Below, piece after piece: positions 21,264 through 28,942 of a DNA stretch of 32,714 nt; the stretch's first letter is position 1; the number at the start of each line of letters is the position of its first letter. This DNA comes from JANXXV01 sp038230275 (lineage in GTDB: Bacteria; Acidobacteriota; Terriglobia; Bryobacterales; Bryobacteraceae). The stretch covers positions 1-32,714 of the forward strand of contig JBBRNO010000065.1 in assembly GCA_038230275.1 (NCBI GenBank), in the 5' to 3' direction. The notes under the pieces are model-generated. The model was not told where the DNA came from and ran no database searches. It saw only the letters and a program-made list of their open reading frames with translations. Both the position numbers and the translations under genes were made by a program.

Positions 21264-21466
21264 CAGCCGGTCTGTACGAGCGGGCCGACGGCCAGGTTCT
21301 CGTCAATCAATGGCCAGTGAATCCCGTACCCGGAAGGGGAAAGTTCCGCCTGGCCGGAGCACTTGGCCCACGGAATCGGGACGGCTCCGGTTTCGGTAAC
21401 CACGACAAGCCACTCAGCTGTAACCTCAATCGATATAGCCAAGACAGGTTGTGTTTTACTTTCCAT
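21260..21466 (-). CDS. DUF2442-family protein with an internal deletion
   Basis: A 68-residue protein starting at ATG 21466 with GGAG 6 nt upstream. The ends match DUF2442: an opening like PVLAISIEVTAEWLVV and a closing SGYGIHWPLIDENLAVGPLV. Between PWAKCSG and AELSP about a dozen residues usual in the family appear missing, without breaking the frame. DUF2442 proteins are commonly encoded next to DUF4160 proteins; the pair has been regarded as toxin-antitoxin-like, but its function is not settled. Here the DUF4160 gene just upstream is frameshifted, so this is probably a decaying module. The start ATG overlaps the ancestral DUF4160 stop region. Confidence 0.65.
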   Translation of the reverse strand: MESKTQPVLAISIEVTAEWLVVVTETGAVPIPWAKCSGQAELSPSGYGIHWPLIDENLAVGPLVQTGC

Positions 21467-21718
21467 CGAGCTCTCCAAAATGCTCTCGCCAAGCAACACC
21501 GATCGGATCAAAAATGCTGAAAGATGGTCTGGCGTACCTCTCGCGTCAACCGTGGTGAGCAGTTGTACTCGAATTCCGCAGTGATGTCGAAGCGGTCCGC
21601 ATGCAACCAATCACTTGCACTCTGCCTCGCCCTTCAACGCATGAATGTGCACCGGCTCGTTGCCCTCATTTGAATAGAGATGAAACCTCCAACCTGGGAC
21701 GTAAATAATGGTGGGCAT
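21456..21718 (-). pseudogene. DUF4160 gene disrupted by two single-base insertions
   Basis: The minus strand from ATG 21718 reads MPTIIYVPGWRFHLYSNEGN, EPVHIHALKGEAECK and then a TGA. Removing one base near 21613 restores WLHADRFDITAEFEYNCSP, RLTREVRQTIFQHF, followed by another early TGA. Removing one T from a run of five near 21515 restores DPIGVAWREHFGELDGK and a natural TAA at 21456-21458. The 263-nt span equals 87 codons plus exactly two extra bases. The reconstructed protein matches DUF4160 (YSNEGNEPxHIHxxKG…EYN…RREVRxIIFEHFD). The intact form would have overlapped the DUF2442 start. Sequencing error at one site is possible; two independent errors are less likely. Confidence 0.75.
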
Positions 21719-22157
21719 GGATTCGCAATCCGATTGTAGAGAGTCCGAGTGTACCTTTGCCGGCAAACCGGGCTGGTGAGTGCGACGAAGCTGGAGTTAT
21801 TCCGTGGTAAGGGACTCGACGTGGATGTCCATGATCTCTTACGCTGGCTAGAGCCCATCTGGCTTTATTCGACGCATCTGCCGCTGCGTGTGCGGCTCCA
21901 ATTGCACGGAGTCCAGAATACGTTTCCGGGGCACGCTTACGCGTCCCCCGATAACGTCGAAGTCCAACACAGACCTCTGCTCTGGCAGTCGTCAGATATG
22001 CCAAATTTAAGAGACACCCTTTCCTCTGGCCCAAATCAACCAAATGCGGTGCATTTCGAGCAACAGCGCTGGTTAACCCCAGACTTACCCTTTTGGAATC
22101 AACAACTTTACATTTGGTCCACTCCGTGCATGTAAACCCGCGGAGGTGAAAAGCATT
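21719..22157. other. 439-bp stretch without a recognisable gene
   Basis: Overlapping open frames exist on both strands (for example 21749-22135 plus and 21666-22043 minus), but none has a signal peptide, domain or plausible codon pattern that I recognise. It may hold further decayed sequence upstream of the DUF4160 remnant and must contain the promoter of the gene at 22158. I could not pick a convincing -35/-10 pair. Confidence 0.5.
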
Positions 22158-22583
22158 ATGAAATCGAAATTCATTGCTCTGATGTTGCTGGCGGGAGCCT
22201 CAGCGTTTGCGGAATCCCGCTTTTCAATAAGCATCGGCGGCTACGCTCCAGGTTACGATGGTCCCCCGCCCGAATACTATGCCCCTGCTCGTCCGCACGT
22301 ATTATACCGTTCACGCGGCTTTGACAGCGGCTGGAGGGGGGCCGGATATTGGGGGGAAAGACCCGACAGGAGGCACGAACGAGCCGAACGGCAAGGTCTA
22401 CGCAATCACCAAGAGCAGGAGCGCTTCCTCCACGGAGACAGTCCCGGGTTATGGGAGCATCAAGCTCAAGAGCACCATGAACTCCGGCACGAACAATGGC
22501 ATGAACGAAATGGAGATGTTGGCGCTGCATACGGCCGGGCACATGGGTCGGCGCGTGATGGCTTTTACCACGACGAGTATTAA
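22158..22583 (+). CDS. Small exported His/Arg/Gly/Tyr-rich protein of unknown function
   Basis: A 141-residue protein with a signal peptide (MKSKFIALMLLAGASAFAES). The strong ribosome binding site GGAGGTG (22142-22148) lies 9 nt before the ATG and decides for this start over the GTG at 22146, which it overlaps. The mature part has a Pro/Tyr/Gly-rich section (YAPGYDGPPPEYYAPARP) and then a low-complexity helix rich in H, E, Q and R (residues about 75-125). The composition suggests a metal- or polyanion-binding periplasmic protein, but this is a guess from composition. It opens a run of four exported small proteins in the same direction. Confidence 0.75.
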   Translation: MKSKFIALMLLAGASAFAESRFSISIGGYAPGYDGPPPEYYAPARPHVLYRSRGFDSGWRGAGYWGERPDRRHERAERQGLRNHQEQERFLHGDSPGLWEHQAQEHHELRHEQWHERNGDVGAAYGRAHGSARDGFYHDEY

Positions 22584-22610
22584 TTGAGCGACGATGCAAA
22601 CCATCTTGGG

Positions 22611-22648
22611 GGAACGGGCCGTTCCGAAGCCGTGGGCTGGCCCGTTCC
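22611..22648 (+). repeat. Inverted repeat with alternative pairing between two exported-protein genes
   Basis: GGAACGGGCC (22611-22620) and GGCCCGTTCC (22639-22648) form a perfect 10-bp GC-rich stem with an 18-nt loop. The first arm can instead pair with CCGTTCC at 22619-22625, since GGAACGG-G-CCGTTCC is an odd palindrome. No T-tract follows, so it is not a classic terminator; attenuation, mRNA processing or an operator are possible. Confidence 0.55.
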
Positions 22649-22709
22649 AATCGAAAAGGATTCTGTCCCGTGTCTATGTGCACTGCGTCTATTGAAGGGA
22701 GGCTTCAAA

Positions 22710-23270
22710 ATGATTCGTTTCTCAGGTGTATTGCTTTTAGGTTCCGGGCTGCTACTTGCTAGCTTGGCGGCCAACGCGCAAGGCCCCTACGCGCCGCGTG
22801 ATGACCCTTACTATCGGAATTCTCCGAACCGCGGGTACGATGACCGCGACTCCCGCCAGCGAGGTTACTATCCGGATCAAAACCGATATGGAAACTCTCG
22901 CTATGGCTCTGGAAGCAACCCAGAGTCCCTGATTGGGAGGGTGCTCGCGGATGTCAATATCGCAGCTTCGAATGCTCGTCTGGACAGACATGAGAACAAG
23001 CATTTTGAAGATGTTGTCCGGAAGCTCCAGGAATTTGAAGGAAAGTGGGCTCAGGGCAGATTCGATAGCGGTAAGCTAGACAAGGCCATTGAGAGCCTGG
23101 AACATCTTGCGAACGCCGATCGAGTATTTGGGCGTGATCGCGATATGCTCGGGCGGGACATGGAGGATCTGCGTCAGCTTAGGGCCACTCGGGGTCGATC
23201 TTCGAACTACGGGAATCTCCGCGACGATCGTTACAATCAGAACAGGCGCTATGATCCATATGGGCGCTAA
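22710..23270 (+). CDS. Exported Tyr/Arg/Asp-rich protein with a conserved-looking helical domain
   Basis: A 186-residue protein starting at ATG 22710, preceded by GGGAGG about 7 nt upstream; the frame is open to 22584, but the signal peptide (about residues 1-23, ending ANAQ) fixes the start. After a disordered Y/R/D/N-rich linker (about 25-70), residues about 72-155 form a helical unit: SLIGRVLADVNIAASNARLD, HENKHFEDVVRKLQEFEGKW, KLDKAIESLEHLANADRVF and DMLGRDMEDLRQLR. I recall similar hypothetical proteins in Solibacter-type genomes but no named family. The tail is again R/Y/N-rich. It follows the other small exported gene after a 126-bp gap containing a strong inverted repeat. Confidence 0.78.
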   Translation: MIRFSGVLLLGSGLLLASLAANAQGPYAPRDDPYYRNSPNRGYDDRDSRQRGYYPDQNRYGNSRYGSGSNPESLIGRVLADVNIAASNARLDRHENKHFEDVVRKLQEFEGKWAQGRFDSGKLDKAIESLEHLANADRVFGRDRDMLGRDMEDLRQLRATRGRSSNYGNLRDDRYNQNRRYDPYGR

Positions 23271-23277
23271 CGGCTAT

Positions 23278-23300
23278 GACGCCGCTGTTTGATCGGCGTC
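23278..23300 (+). terminator. Hairpin after the helical exported-protein gene, possible terminator
   Basis: GACGCCG (23278-23284) and CGGCGTC (23294-23300) form a perfect 7-bp stem with a 9-nt loop, 8 nt after the stop at 23270. No U-tract follows, so intrinsic termination would be weak; it may mark an mRNA 3' end or a processing site. Confidence 0.4.
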
Positions 23301-23343
23301 AACTGACTGAACCTTACTGTGTAATTGCGAGGAAGGAGGACAC

Positions 23344-23928
23344 GTGCCAAGACTTTCGTGGCTTCTGTGCGGCGCTTGCGCTGCTGTCATCGCGCAGTTC
23401 GTGGCGGGTATGGCCTTTGTGAAATCGGCGCAAGGATTTAGCACACGAGCTAAACCATCTTTCATCGAAACGTGGATCGCCCGAACGGCACATTCGATGG
23501 CGATCCCGGCCAAGGCAAAGCTCCGCGTAAATCCGATCGCCAACAGCCTACAAGTCCTGGCAGAAGCACGCTTCCATTGGGCGGACCACTGCGCCAGTTG
23601 CCACGCCAACGACGGCAGTGGAGAAACCGAGATGGGGAAACACCTTTACCCGCCCGCTCCCGACATGCGGAAAGATCGAACACAACAGATGAGCGACGGT
23701 GAGATGTACTACATCATTGAAAATGGAATCCGGTTGAGCGGTATGCCCGCCTGGGGTGGTTCGGACCACGGGGAAAAGGACTCCTGGAAACTCGTCCATT
23801 TCATTCGCCACCTTCCGCAGCTTTCCCGGTCCGAACAAAAAGAAATGGAAAAGCTGAATCCAGTGAGTCCGGCTGAGTTCGAAGAACAAAGACAAGAGGA
23901 ACAGTTTTTAGAAGGAAAAGGTCGATGA
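23344..23928 (+). CDS. Exported monoheme c-type cytochrome
   Basis: A 194-residue protein starting at GTG 23344, supported by a very strong ribosome binding site, AAGGAGG (23333-23339), 4 nt upstream. An N-terminal hydrophobic segment (about 5-25) is a signal peptide or anchor. A cytochrome c domain follows with CASCH at about residues 83-87 (heme attachment) and a distal Met in SGMPAW as probable axial ligand. The motif GDGSGETEMGKHLYPPAPDM-like context (here NDGSGETEMGKHLYPPAPDM) and YYIIENGIRLSGMPAWG are typical of class I cytochromes of the Cbb3/CcoP-like pfam13442 type. The C-terminal tail is highly charged (E/K/Q-rich). The stop overlaps the DUF5666-like gene by 4 nt, so the pair probably acts together in the periplasm. 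Confidence 0.88.
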   Translation: MPRLSWLLCGACAAVIAQFVAGMAFVKSAQGFSTRAKPSFIETWIARTAHSMAIPAKAKLRVNPIANSLQVLAEARFHWADHCASCHANDGSGETEMGKHLYPPAPDMRKDRTQQMSDGEMYYIIENGIRLSGMPAWGGSDHGEKDSWKLVHFIRHLPQLSRSEQKEMEKLNPVSPAEFEEQRQEEQFLEGKGR

Positions 23929-24305
23929 CAATTACGGAGTTTCACAACGTTGTCCGCTGGTCGCGCGCCTGGATATTCGCATTGGCGATTGTGATCGGTA
24001 GCCTCATCGGAACCGTCCCTGCATTTGCTCATGGAGGAATGGAGCATATCACTGGAACCATCACCAGCATTGGCGATAAGGTTATGACGGTAAAAACGAC
24101 CAAAGCAGCAATCGTCCAGGTGCACCTTGACGCTAAGACGGAGTACTCTCGGGGCAAAGCGGCGGCAGCAATAGCAAACCTTAGAGAAGGCGACCGAGTC
24201 GTCGTGCATGCGATGAAGATGAACGGCACACTGGTTGCACATCAAGTAAAACTCGGCGTCGATACCAAGTCTCCGGCTGCCGCCGGCAAGGCGTCAAAAA
24301 AGTAA
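23925..24305 (+). CDS. Exported DUF5666-like OB-fold protein
   Basis: A 126-residue protein with an N-terminal hydrophobic signal segment (about 17-37, ending PAFA) followed by His-Gly-Gly. The mature domain reads ITGTITSIGDKVMTVKTTKA, an extended strand, and NLREGDRVVVHAMKMNGTLVAHQVKLG, the DUF5666 pattern of a small beta barrel. It ends in an Ala/Lys-rich tail. Relatives are periplasmic proteins often encoded near metal-handling or cytochrome genes, but without a proven function. It is coupled by a 4-nt overlap to the preceding cytochrome c gene. A weak stem, CAGC-tcct-GCTG, followed by T-rich sequence comes just after the stop and may end this transcript against the convergent DUF1501 gene. 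Confidence 0.82.
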   Translation: MTITEFHNVVRWSRAWIFALAIVIGSLIGTVPAFAHGGMEHITGTITSIGDKVMTVKTTKAAIVQVHLDAKTEYSRGKAAAAIANLREGDRVVVHAMKMNGTLVAHQVKLGVDTKSPAAAGKASKK

Positions 24306-24349
24306 CAGCTCCTGCTGGGTTGAATTTTCAGGCGCACCGATTTCTGTAG

Positions 24350-25750
24350 CTATACGATCTGTTCAATCACGCTTCCGTGGACTTCCGTAATGCGCTCACG
24401 GCGGCCTTGATGCATGAAGCTGAGCCCGTCCTGGTTCAGACCTAGCTGGTGCAGCACAGTAGTGTGGATATCGCGGAAGTGGTGGGGCTGTTCTATCGCA
24501 CGCAGCCCGATGTCGTCCGTCGCGCCTACAACCTGTCCGCCTTTGATTCCGCCGCCGGCCATCCACATGCTGAAGCCGATGCTGAGATGGTCGCGTCCTT
24601 TGCCACCCTGTGCCTCGGGGGAGCGTCCGAATTCCCCGCCCCATAGAACCAGCGTGGAATCCAGCAGTCCGCGGCGTTTCAGGTCTTTCAGCAGCGCAGA
24701 GATCGGTTGATCCACCTGCGCGGCCATGCGGAGGTGGTTCTCTTCAATGTCGTCGTGCGCGTCCCATTGGGTTGCCGCGCCGCCGCCGGAAACCACGCAG
24801 ACGAAGCGAGTTCCCTTTTCCACCATGCGCCGCGCCAGTAGTAAACGACGCCCGTAATCGTCGGTGGGCTTCTTGCCGACACCATAGAGGTCGAGTGTTT
24901 CCTGCGGTTCGCTCTTCAGGTCAAACACGGCGGGTGCTTCGGTTTGCATCTTGAAAGCGAGGTCGTAGGCATTGACACGCGCAGCCAGTTCGCTATCGTC
25001 GGGCAGCAGCGTGGCTTGGTTCAGGCCGCGAATCAGCTTCAATGTTTCGCGGCGAGTATCCAGCGTGACGTTCTTCGGCAGATCCAAATTCAACACCGGT
25101 TTGGTGCCGGACCGCATCATGGTCGGTTGGTAGATGGAAGGGAGGAAGCCGTTGGAGTACATCGGCATTCCCGCTTCAATGGCTCCGTTCGGGTCGGGAA
25201 TCACCACGTAGCCGGGAAGTGATTCACTTTCCGATCCAAGGCCGTACATCACCCACGCGCCCATGCTGGGAAAGCCCGGAATCACGCGCCCGGTCATCAC
25301 CTGGTATTGCGCGGCCGAGTGGACCACGGCATCGCCCTGGCAGGAACGGATCACCGCGATGTCATCGATGCATTCGGCGGTGTGCGGGAATAAATCGGAG
25401 ACTTCGATGCCCGATTTGCCGTATCGCTTGAAGGTACGTTTAGTGCCCAGCAGGCGCGGATCGCCGTTGATGAACTGGTATTTGGCTTCGCCGAACGAGG
25501 CCGGCCGCTTCTGTCCGCTCAGCTTATTCAAAAGCGGCTTGGGGTCGAAGGTTTCCAGGTGGCTGGGGCCGCCGGCCATGAAGAGAAAAATGACTGACTT
25601 CGCTTTAGCGGTCTCAGGCGGCGTCTTGGGGGCGAGCGGATTCAGGCCCTCAGCCTGCAGCATGGATGTATATGCCAAGGCGCCGAAACCGCAAAACGCC
25701 TCGCAGAGAAATTCGCGCCGGTTGCGTGTATAGCGAACGTGTTCAGACAT
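24350..25750 (-). CDS. DUF1501 (sulfatase/phosphatase-like) protein with Tat-type leader
   Basis: A 466-residue protein. The N-terminus has a twin-arginine leader (NRREFLCEAFCGFGALAYTSM) and the mature part follows the DUF1501 pattern: SVIFLFMAGGPSHLETFDPKP, RSCQGDAVVHSAAQYQVMTG, MGAWVMYGLGSES, and the C-terminal LVLWGGEFGRSPEAQGGKGRDHL. DUF1501 proteins belong to the alkaline-phosphatase superfamily by fold; a reaction has not been established. They are almost always paired with DUF1549/DUF1553 proteins in Planctomycetes and some Acidobacteria, as here: only 2 nt separate it from the PSD1 gene upstream. It would act in the periplasm, perhaps on sulfated or complex polysaccharide, which is inference. 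Confidence 0.9.
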   Translation of the reverse strand: MSEHVRYTRNRREFLCEAFCGFGALAYTSMLQAEGLNPLAPKTPPETAKAKSVIFLFMAGGPSHLETFDPKPLLNKLSGQKRPASFGEAKYQFINGDPRLLGTKRTFKRYGKSGIEVSDLFPHTAECIDDIAVIRSCQGDAVVHSAAQYQVMTGRVIPGFPSMGAWVMYGLGSESESLPGYVVIPDPNGAIEAGMPMYSNGFLPSIYQPTMMRSGTKPVLNLDLPKNVTLDTRRETLKLIRGLNQATLLPDDSELAARVNAYDLAFKMQTEAPAVFDLKSEPQETLDLYGVGKKPTDDYGRRLLLARRMVEKGTRFVCVVSGGGAATQWDAHDDIEENHLRMAAQVDQPISALLKDLKRRGLLDSTLVLWGGEFGRSPEAQGGKGRDHLSIGFSMWMAGGGIKGGQVVGATDDIGLRAIEQPHHFRDIHTTVLHQLGLNQDGLSFMHQGRRERITEVHGSVIEQIV

Positions 25751-25752
25751 AG

Positions 25753-27723
25753 TTAATCCACATATAGAAAGCTGTTGAGATTGAATAGAGCCAGCGCGAA
25801 TTCGCGCAACGGCTCCTTCCGCAGAAACGCCAGCGCGATCTGTTTCTCTTTCTTCGTGGGCGCGCGGCCGGTTCCCAACTGGTAGGCCAGGTCGATCTGC
25901 CGGGCTTTGTCTTTACCCGCTTCGCGAACCAGCCGCTCGGCCAGGGCGTCCGCCATCCGGTTCGCCGTGTCGCCGTTTAGCAGTTCCAAGGCTTGCGGAG
26001 GATGCGTGCTGGATTCACGGCGCGCGCAACTGGTTTGCCGGTCCGGTGCATCGAAAACGTCCATGAACGGCAGCTTGAAATTGCGCTTGGCAAACAGATA
26101 CACACTGCGCCGGTTGTGTTCTAGAGGATCTTCCGTGACCGCCCATTGCGCCGGGTTATACATGACGCTAAGCAAGTCGGGGTCGATCGGGATGATGACG
26201 CTGGGGCCGCCCTGCTTGGGGTTCAGTTTCCCGGCGATGGCTAGCGAGGCGTCACGGATTTCTTCCGCTTCCAGCCTGCGCCGGGGAAACTTCGAGAGCA
26301 GGGTGTTGTCCGGATCTTTCTCATTTGCCGCTGCCTGTGACGACTGCTGATAGGTGTTGCTCAGCAGGATCATGCGATGCAGCGATTTGAATTTCCAACC
26401 GTCCGCAATGAATTGGTTCGCCAGATAATCCAGCAGTTCCGGGTGCGTGGGGCGAGTTCCCATGCGGCCGAAATCGTTGGGAGTGGCCACGATCCCCCGG
26501 CCGAAGTGACTCTGCCAGATACGGTTCGCGATCACGCGGGAGGGCAGAGGATTCTTGGGATCGAGAATCCAATTGGCCAGTTCCGCACGCGGCGTTTTCG
26601 TTTCCTTCGGCAACTCCGGCGTACCTTCGGGAAGAAGAATGCCCAGCGGGCGCATTCCCACCTGCGGTCCCCGATTCTGCGTGTCGCCGCGGGCCAATAC
26701 ATAGACCGGTGTCACTTTTTCCGCATCGTCGGCCACACTGAAAAGCGCAGGCAGCGGGGCCGGACCCCTCACTTCCAGTTCGGCAACTTTCCTTTGCACC
26801 TCTGACAGGGCCTCGCCCGTCAGGCCCTTCATGGTGTCCTTCAGGGCTTTCAGCGGTATTTGCGCGGCATCGTTCTTCACTTTCCAGGCAGCCTGTTCTG
26901 CGGCAGTGGAAAGCGGCACGTCTTTCTCGTATGTGGCCGCGAAGAAGGCCTGCATGCGGTAGTAATCGGTGTGGCGAATGGGGTCGAACTTGTGGTCGTG
27001 GCAGCGCGCGCAACCGAGCGTTACGCCCAGGAAGGCGGAGCCAATGACGTTGGTCATCTCCACCATCACTTCATTCCGGTTGAAGGCAATGTCTTGATTG
27101 CCGCCGTTCTTGCGTAGTGCGCCCAGCCTTTGGAAACCGGCCGCGATGCGCATCACTTCATTCTTCGGGTTGATCTCATCACCGGCCAGTTGTTCACGCA
27201 GAAACTGATCGTACGATTTGTCGCTGTTGAAAGACTGGATCACGTAGTCGCGATAGCGCCAGGCATCGGGGCGGTGCGTATCGTATTCGAAGCCGTCCGA
27301 TTCGGCGAATCGAACAATGTCCAGCCAGCGCTGTCCCCACCGTTCGCCATACGCGGAGCTGGCCTGCAGTTCGTCCACCACCTTGGCATAGGCAGTTGGC
27401 GATTTATCCGCAAGGAACTTTGCCATCTGCTCCGGCGTGGGCGGCAAACCGGTGAGATCGAAGTAGACACGCCGTAGAAGGGTCGCCTTCCCGGCGGGCG
27501 GTGAAGGCTTCAGACCTTCCTTCTGCAAACGGGCAAGAATGAACGCGTCTATCGGGCTGCGTACCCAAGCTTTGTCGGCGGGCGCGGAGAACGACGGAAC
27601 GTCTGGATTAGACCGCGGCTGGAAGGCCCAGTGGCGGCGTTCGGCCGGGGTGTATTTTCCGAGTTCTGCGCCGCAAAGGAACGACGCAGTAACAACTGCA
27701 GTTACCAGGATGCGGCGTAGCAT
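25753..27723 (-). CDS. PSD1-type DUF1549/DUF1553 protein
   Basis: A 656-residue exported protein (signal peptide about 1-19). The N-terminal DUF1549 region contains SPIDAFILARLQKEGL, RVYFDLTGLPPT and GERWGQRWLDIVRFAES, then the conserved GVTLGCARCHDHKFDPI (CARCH at residues 238-242). The C-terminal DUF1553 region has ANRIWQSHFGRGIVATPNDFG, THPELLDYLANQFIADGWKFK and the DAPDRQTSCARRESSTHPPQ stretch. Unlike many relatives it lacks the separate N-terminal cytochrome (PSCyt1) domain, so the CARCH motif is its only possible heme site. TATAAT lies 8 nt before the ATG and AAGGAAA also precedes it. The start is 16 nt after the MFS stop, so read-through from the B12 operon is possible. Function unknown; periplasmic. 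Confidence 0.9.
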   Translation of the reverse strand: MLRRILVTAVVTASFLCGAELGKYTPAERRHWAFQPRSNPDVPSFSAPADKAWVRSPIDAFILARLQKEGLKPSPPAGKATLLRRVYFDLTGLPPTPEQMAKFLADKSPTAYAKVVDELQASSAYGERWGQRWLDIVRFAESDGFEYDTHRPDAWRYRDYVIQSFNSDKSYDQFLREQLAGDEINPKNEVMRIAAGFQRLGALRKNGGNQDIAFNRNEVMVEMTNVIGSAFLGVTLGCARCHDHKFDPIRHTDYYRMQAFFAATYEKDVPLSTAAEQAAWKVKNDAAQIPLKALKDTMKGLTGEALSEVQRKVAELEVRGPAPLPALFSVADDAEKVTPVYVLARGDTQNRGPQVGMRPLGILLPEGTPELPKETKTPRAELANWILDPKNPLPSRVIANRIWQSHFGRGIVATPNDFGRMGTRPTHPELLDYLANQFIADGWKFKSLHRMILLSNTYQQSSQAAANEKDPDNTLLSKFPRRRLEAEEIRDASLAIAGKLNPKQGGPSVIIPIDPDLLSVMYNPAQWAVTEDPLEHNRRSVYLFAKRNFKLPFMDVFDAPDRQTSCARRESSTHPPQALELLNGDTANRMADALAERLVREAGKDKARQIDLAYQLGTGRAPTKKEKQIALAFLRKEPLREFALALFNLNSFLYVD

Positions 27724-27731
27724 TTTCCTTG

Positions 27732-27737
27732 ATTATA
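27732..27737 (-). promoter_or_regulatory. Consensus -10 hexamer next to the PSD1 start codon
   Basis: TATAAT on the minus strand ends 8 nt before the ATG at 27723. It lies in the gap after the MFS gene. A good -35 at normal spacing was not found. It could give the DUF1553/DUF1501 pair its own near-leaderless transcript. Confidence 0.35.
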
Positions 27738-27739
27738 CT

Positions 27740-28939
27740 TCAGGCCGGGTCACGTTCGGCCAATAACACATACTTGATCATGGCAATGATGATCACGGTG
27801 CCGATCAGATTCCCAAGCGCTTCAAAGCCCAGCAGGCCTCGGGGGCCAAACGCACCGTAGCCTTTGCCATCAAACCAGGTCATCACCACGATGGGTACGT
27901 TGCCGGCGGCAGAGAACAGGCTGTAGCTGGTGGCTGCGGAACGGCCGCCCGTGCCGATTACGTCCAGGACCAGCGCGGTGAACCCGGCATAGGCGATTCC
28001 CAGCACAAACAGATACACGGAGGAACCGATGATGTAGGTGGGTGCGGCTAGAGGGGAGACGGCCATGACGGCGCAACAGAGCACGAAAAGGATGCCACAG
28101 AGAACGTAAACTGACCGGCGGCCGATGCGATCACACAGGAAGCCACCGGCAAGGGCGCCTAGTGCGCTCAGCAGTCCGCCCGCGATACCCGTGATCCAGG
28201 TGACTGCCAGGACGGGAGCGTGATAATCGACTGCAATTGCGGAGAACAGAAACATTAGGGCACCTGCATTCACGGGCGCAAGGAAGAAGATCAAGCCCAC
28301 CAATCCGGTGCGGGATCTCAGAATACTCCATATATCGGTGAGCATCGCACGCCAAGTCTCTACGATGGCAATGGACTGGCGTTTCTCCTCGTGAATGAAA
28401 AAGGCCGCCATCGAAGGTAGCGTGATCAGGATCGCTAACGCAAAAGCGGTGGCCCGTAACGAGAGCGCCTCGCCCAGCCAAAGCAGTACACCGCCACCAA
28501 TGGAAACTCCGCCTACATTTGCAAACTGATACCACCCGCTGGCCCGGCCACGCAGATGCACCGGGAGCATGGAGGCCATCAGCGCCCCGTTACTGCTGGA
28601 CACCATGGTGTTCAGGGCGCTGGCAAGCGTTACCAGTGCGGTGAATAACGCGAGTTCTCCGGGCAGCGGAACCAGAAATGCCACACTGGCGCAGACGCCG
28701 CTTGCGAGAGAGGAAAGGACCAGCCAACTGCGGCGTTTCAAGCCGAGATCGACAATAGGTGCCCACAGGAAATAGTAGATGATGGGAAGATTCGCAGCGG
28801 CGCTTAAGGTGGCAATCTGTTCCACCGGGACGCCCGCTTTCCGCAGCAGAAATGGCATGGCTACGGACAGAAAGCCCTGGAAAATGCCGCTCGGCAAGAC
28901 GGTTATTCCGAAGATCCATGGCGGCGGGTGGCGCGGCAT
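27740..28939 (-). CDS. MFS transporter, AmpG-like
   Basis: A 399-residue membrane protein with about 12 hydrophobic segments. The opening (SGIFQGFLSVAMPFLLRKAG, then NLPIIYYFLWAPIVDLGLKR) resembles AmpG/PAT-type MFS permeases, and loop motifs such as CDRIGRRSVYVLCG support the superfamily. AmpG relatives import muropeptides or acetyl-CoA-like molecules; the substrate here is unknown. It follows btuC after 3 nt, as the last member of the cobalamin block, which suggests a role with corrinoids, their precursors, or simply co-expression; sequence alone does not decide. The stop lies 16 nt before the PSD1 gene. Confidence 0.88.
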   Translation of the reverse strand: MPRHPPPWIFGITVLPSGIFQGFLSVAMPFLLRKAGVPVEQIATLSAAANLPIIYYFLWAPIVDLGLKRRSWLVLSSLASGVCASVAFLVPLPGELALFTALVTLASALNTMVSSSNGALMASMLPVHLRGRASGWYQFANVGGVSIGGGVLLWLGEALSLRATAFALAILITLPSMAAFFIHEEKRQSIAIVETWRAMLTDIWSILRSRTGLVGLIFFLAPVNAGALMFLFSAIAVDYHAPVLAVTWITGIAGGLLSALGALAGGFLCDRIGRRSVYVLCGILFVLCCAVMAVSPLAAPTYIIGSSVYLFVLGIAYAGFTALVLDVIGTGGRSAATSYSLFSAAGNVPIVVMTWFDGKGYGAFGPRGLLGFEALGNLIGTVIIIAMIKYVLLAERDPA

Positions 28940-28942
28940 GGC

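Noticed and set aside
21490..21640. Resemblance of WLHADRFDITAEF to the Solibacter TIGR03435 family
   Set aside because: Frame reconstruction across two insertions gives a full-length DUF4160 protein that explains the segment better.
21456..21718. Programmed frameshifting or TGA recoding of the DUF4160 gene
   Set aside because: There are two separate shifts, and no slippery heptamer with a downstream pseudoknot or SECIS-like element was seen; the adjacent DUF2442 gene is also damaged, so decay is simpler.
21749..22135. A 128-codon plus-strand frame upstream of the His-rich exported protein
   Set aside because: No ribosome binding site, domain or compositional sign of coding was found, and an equally long frame exists on the other strand.
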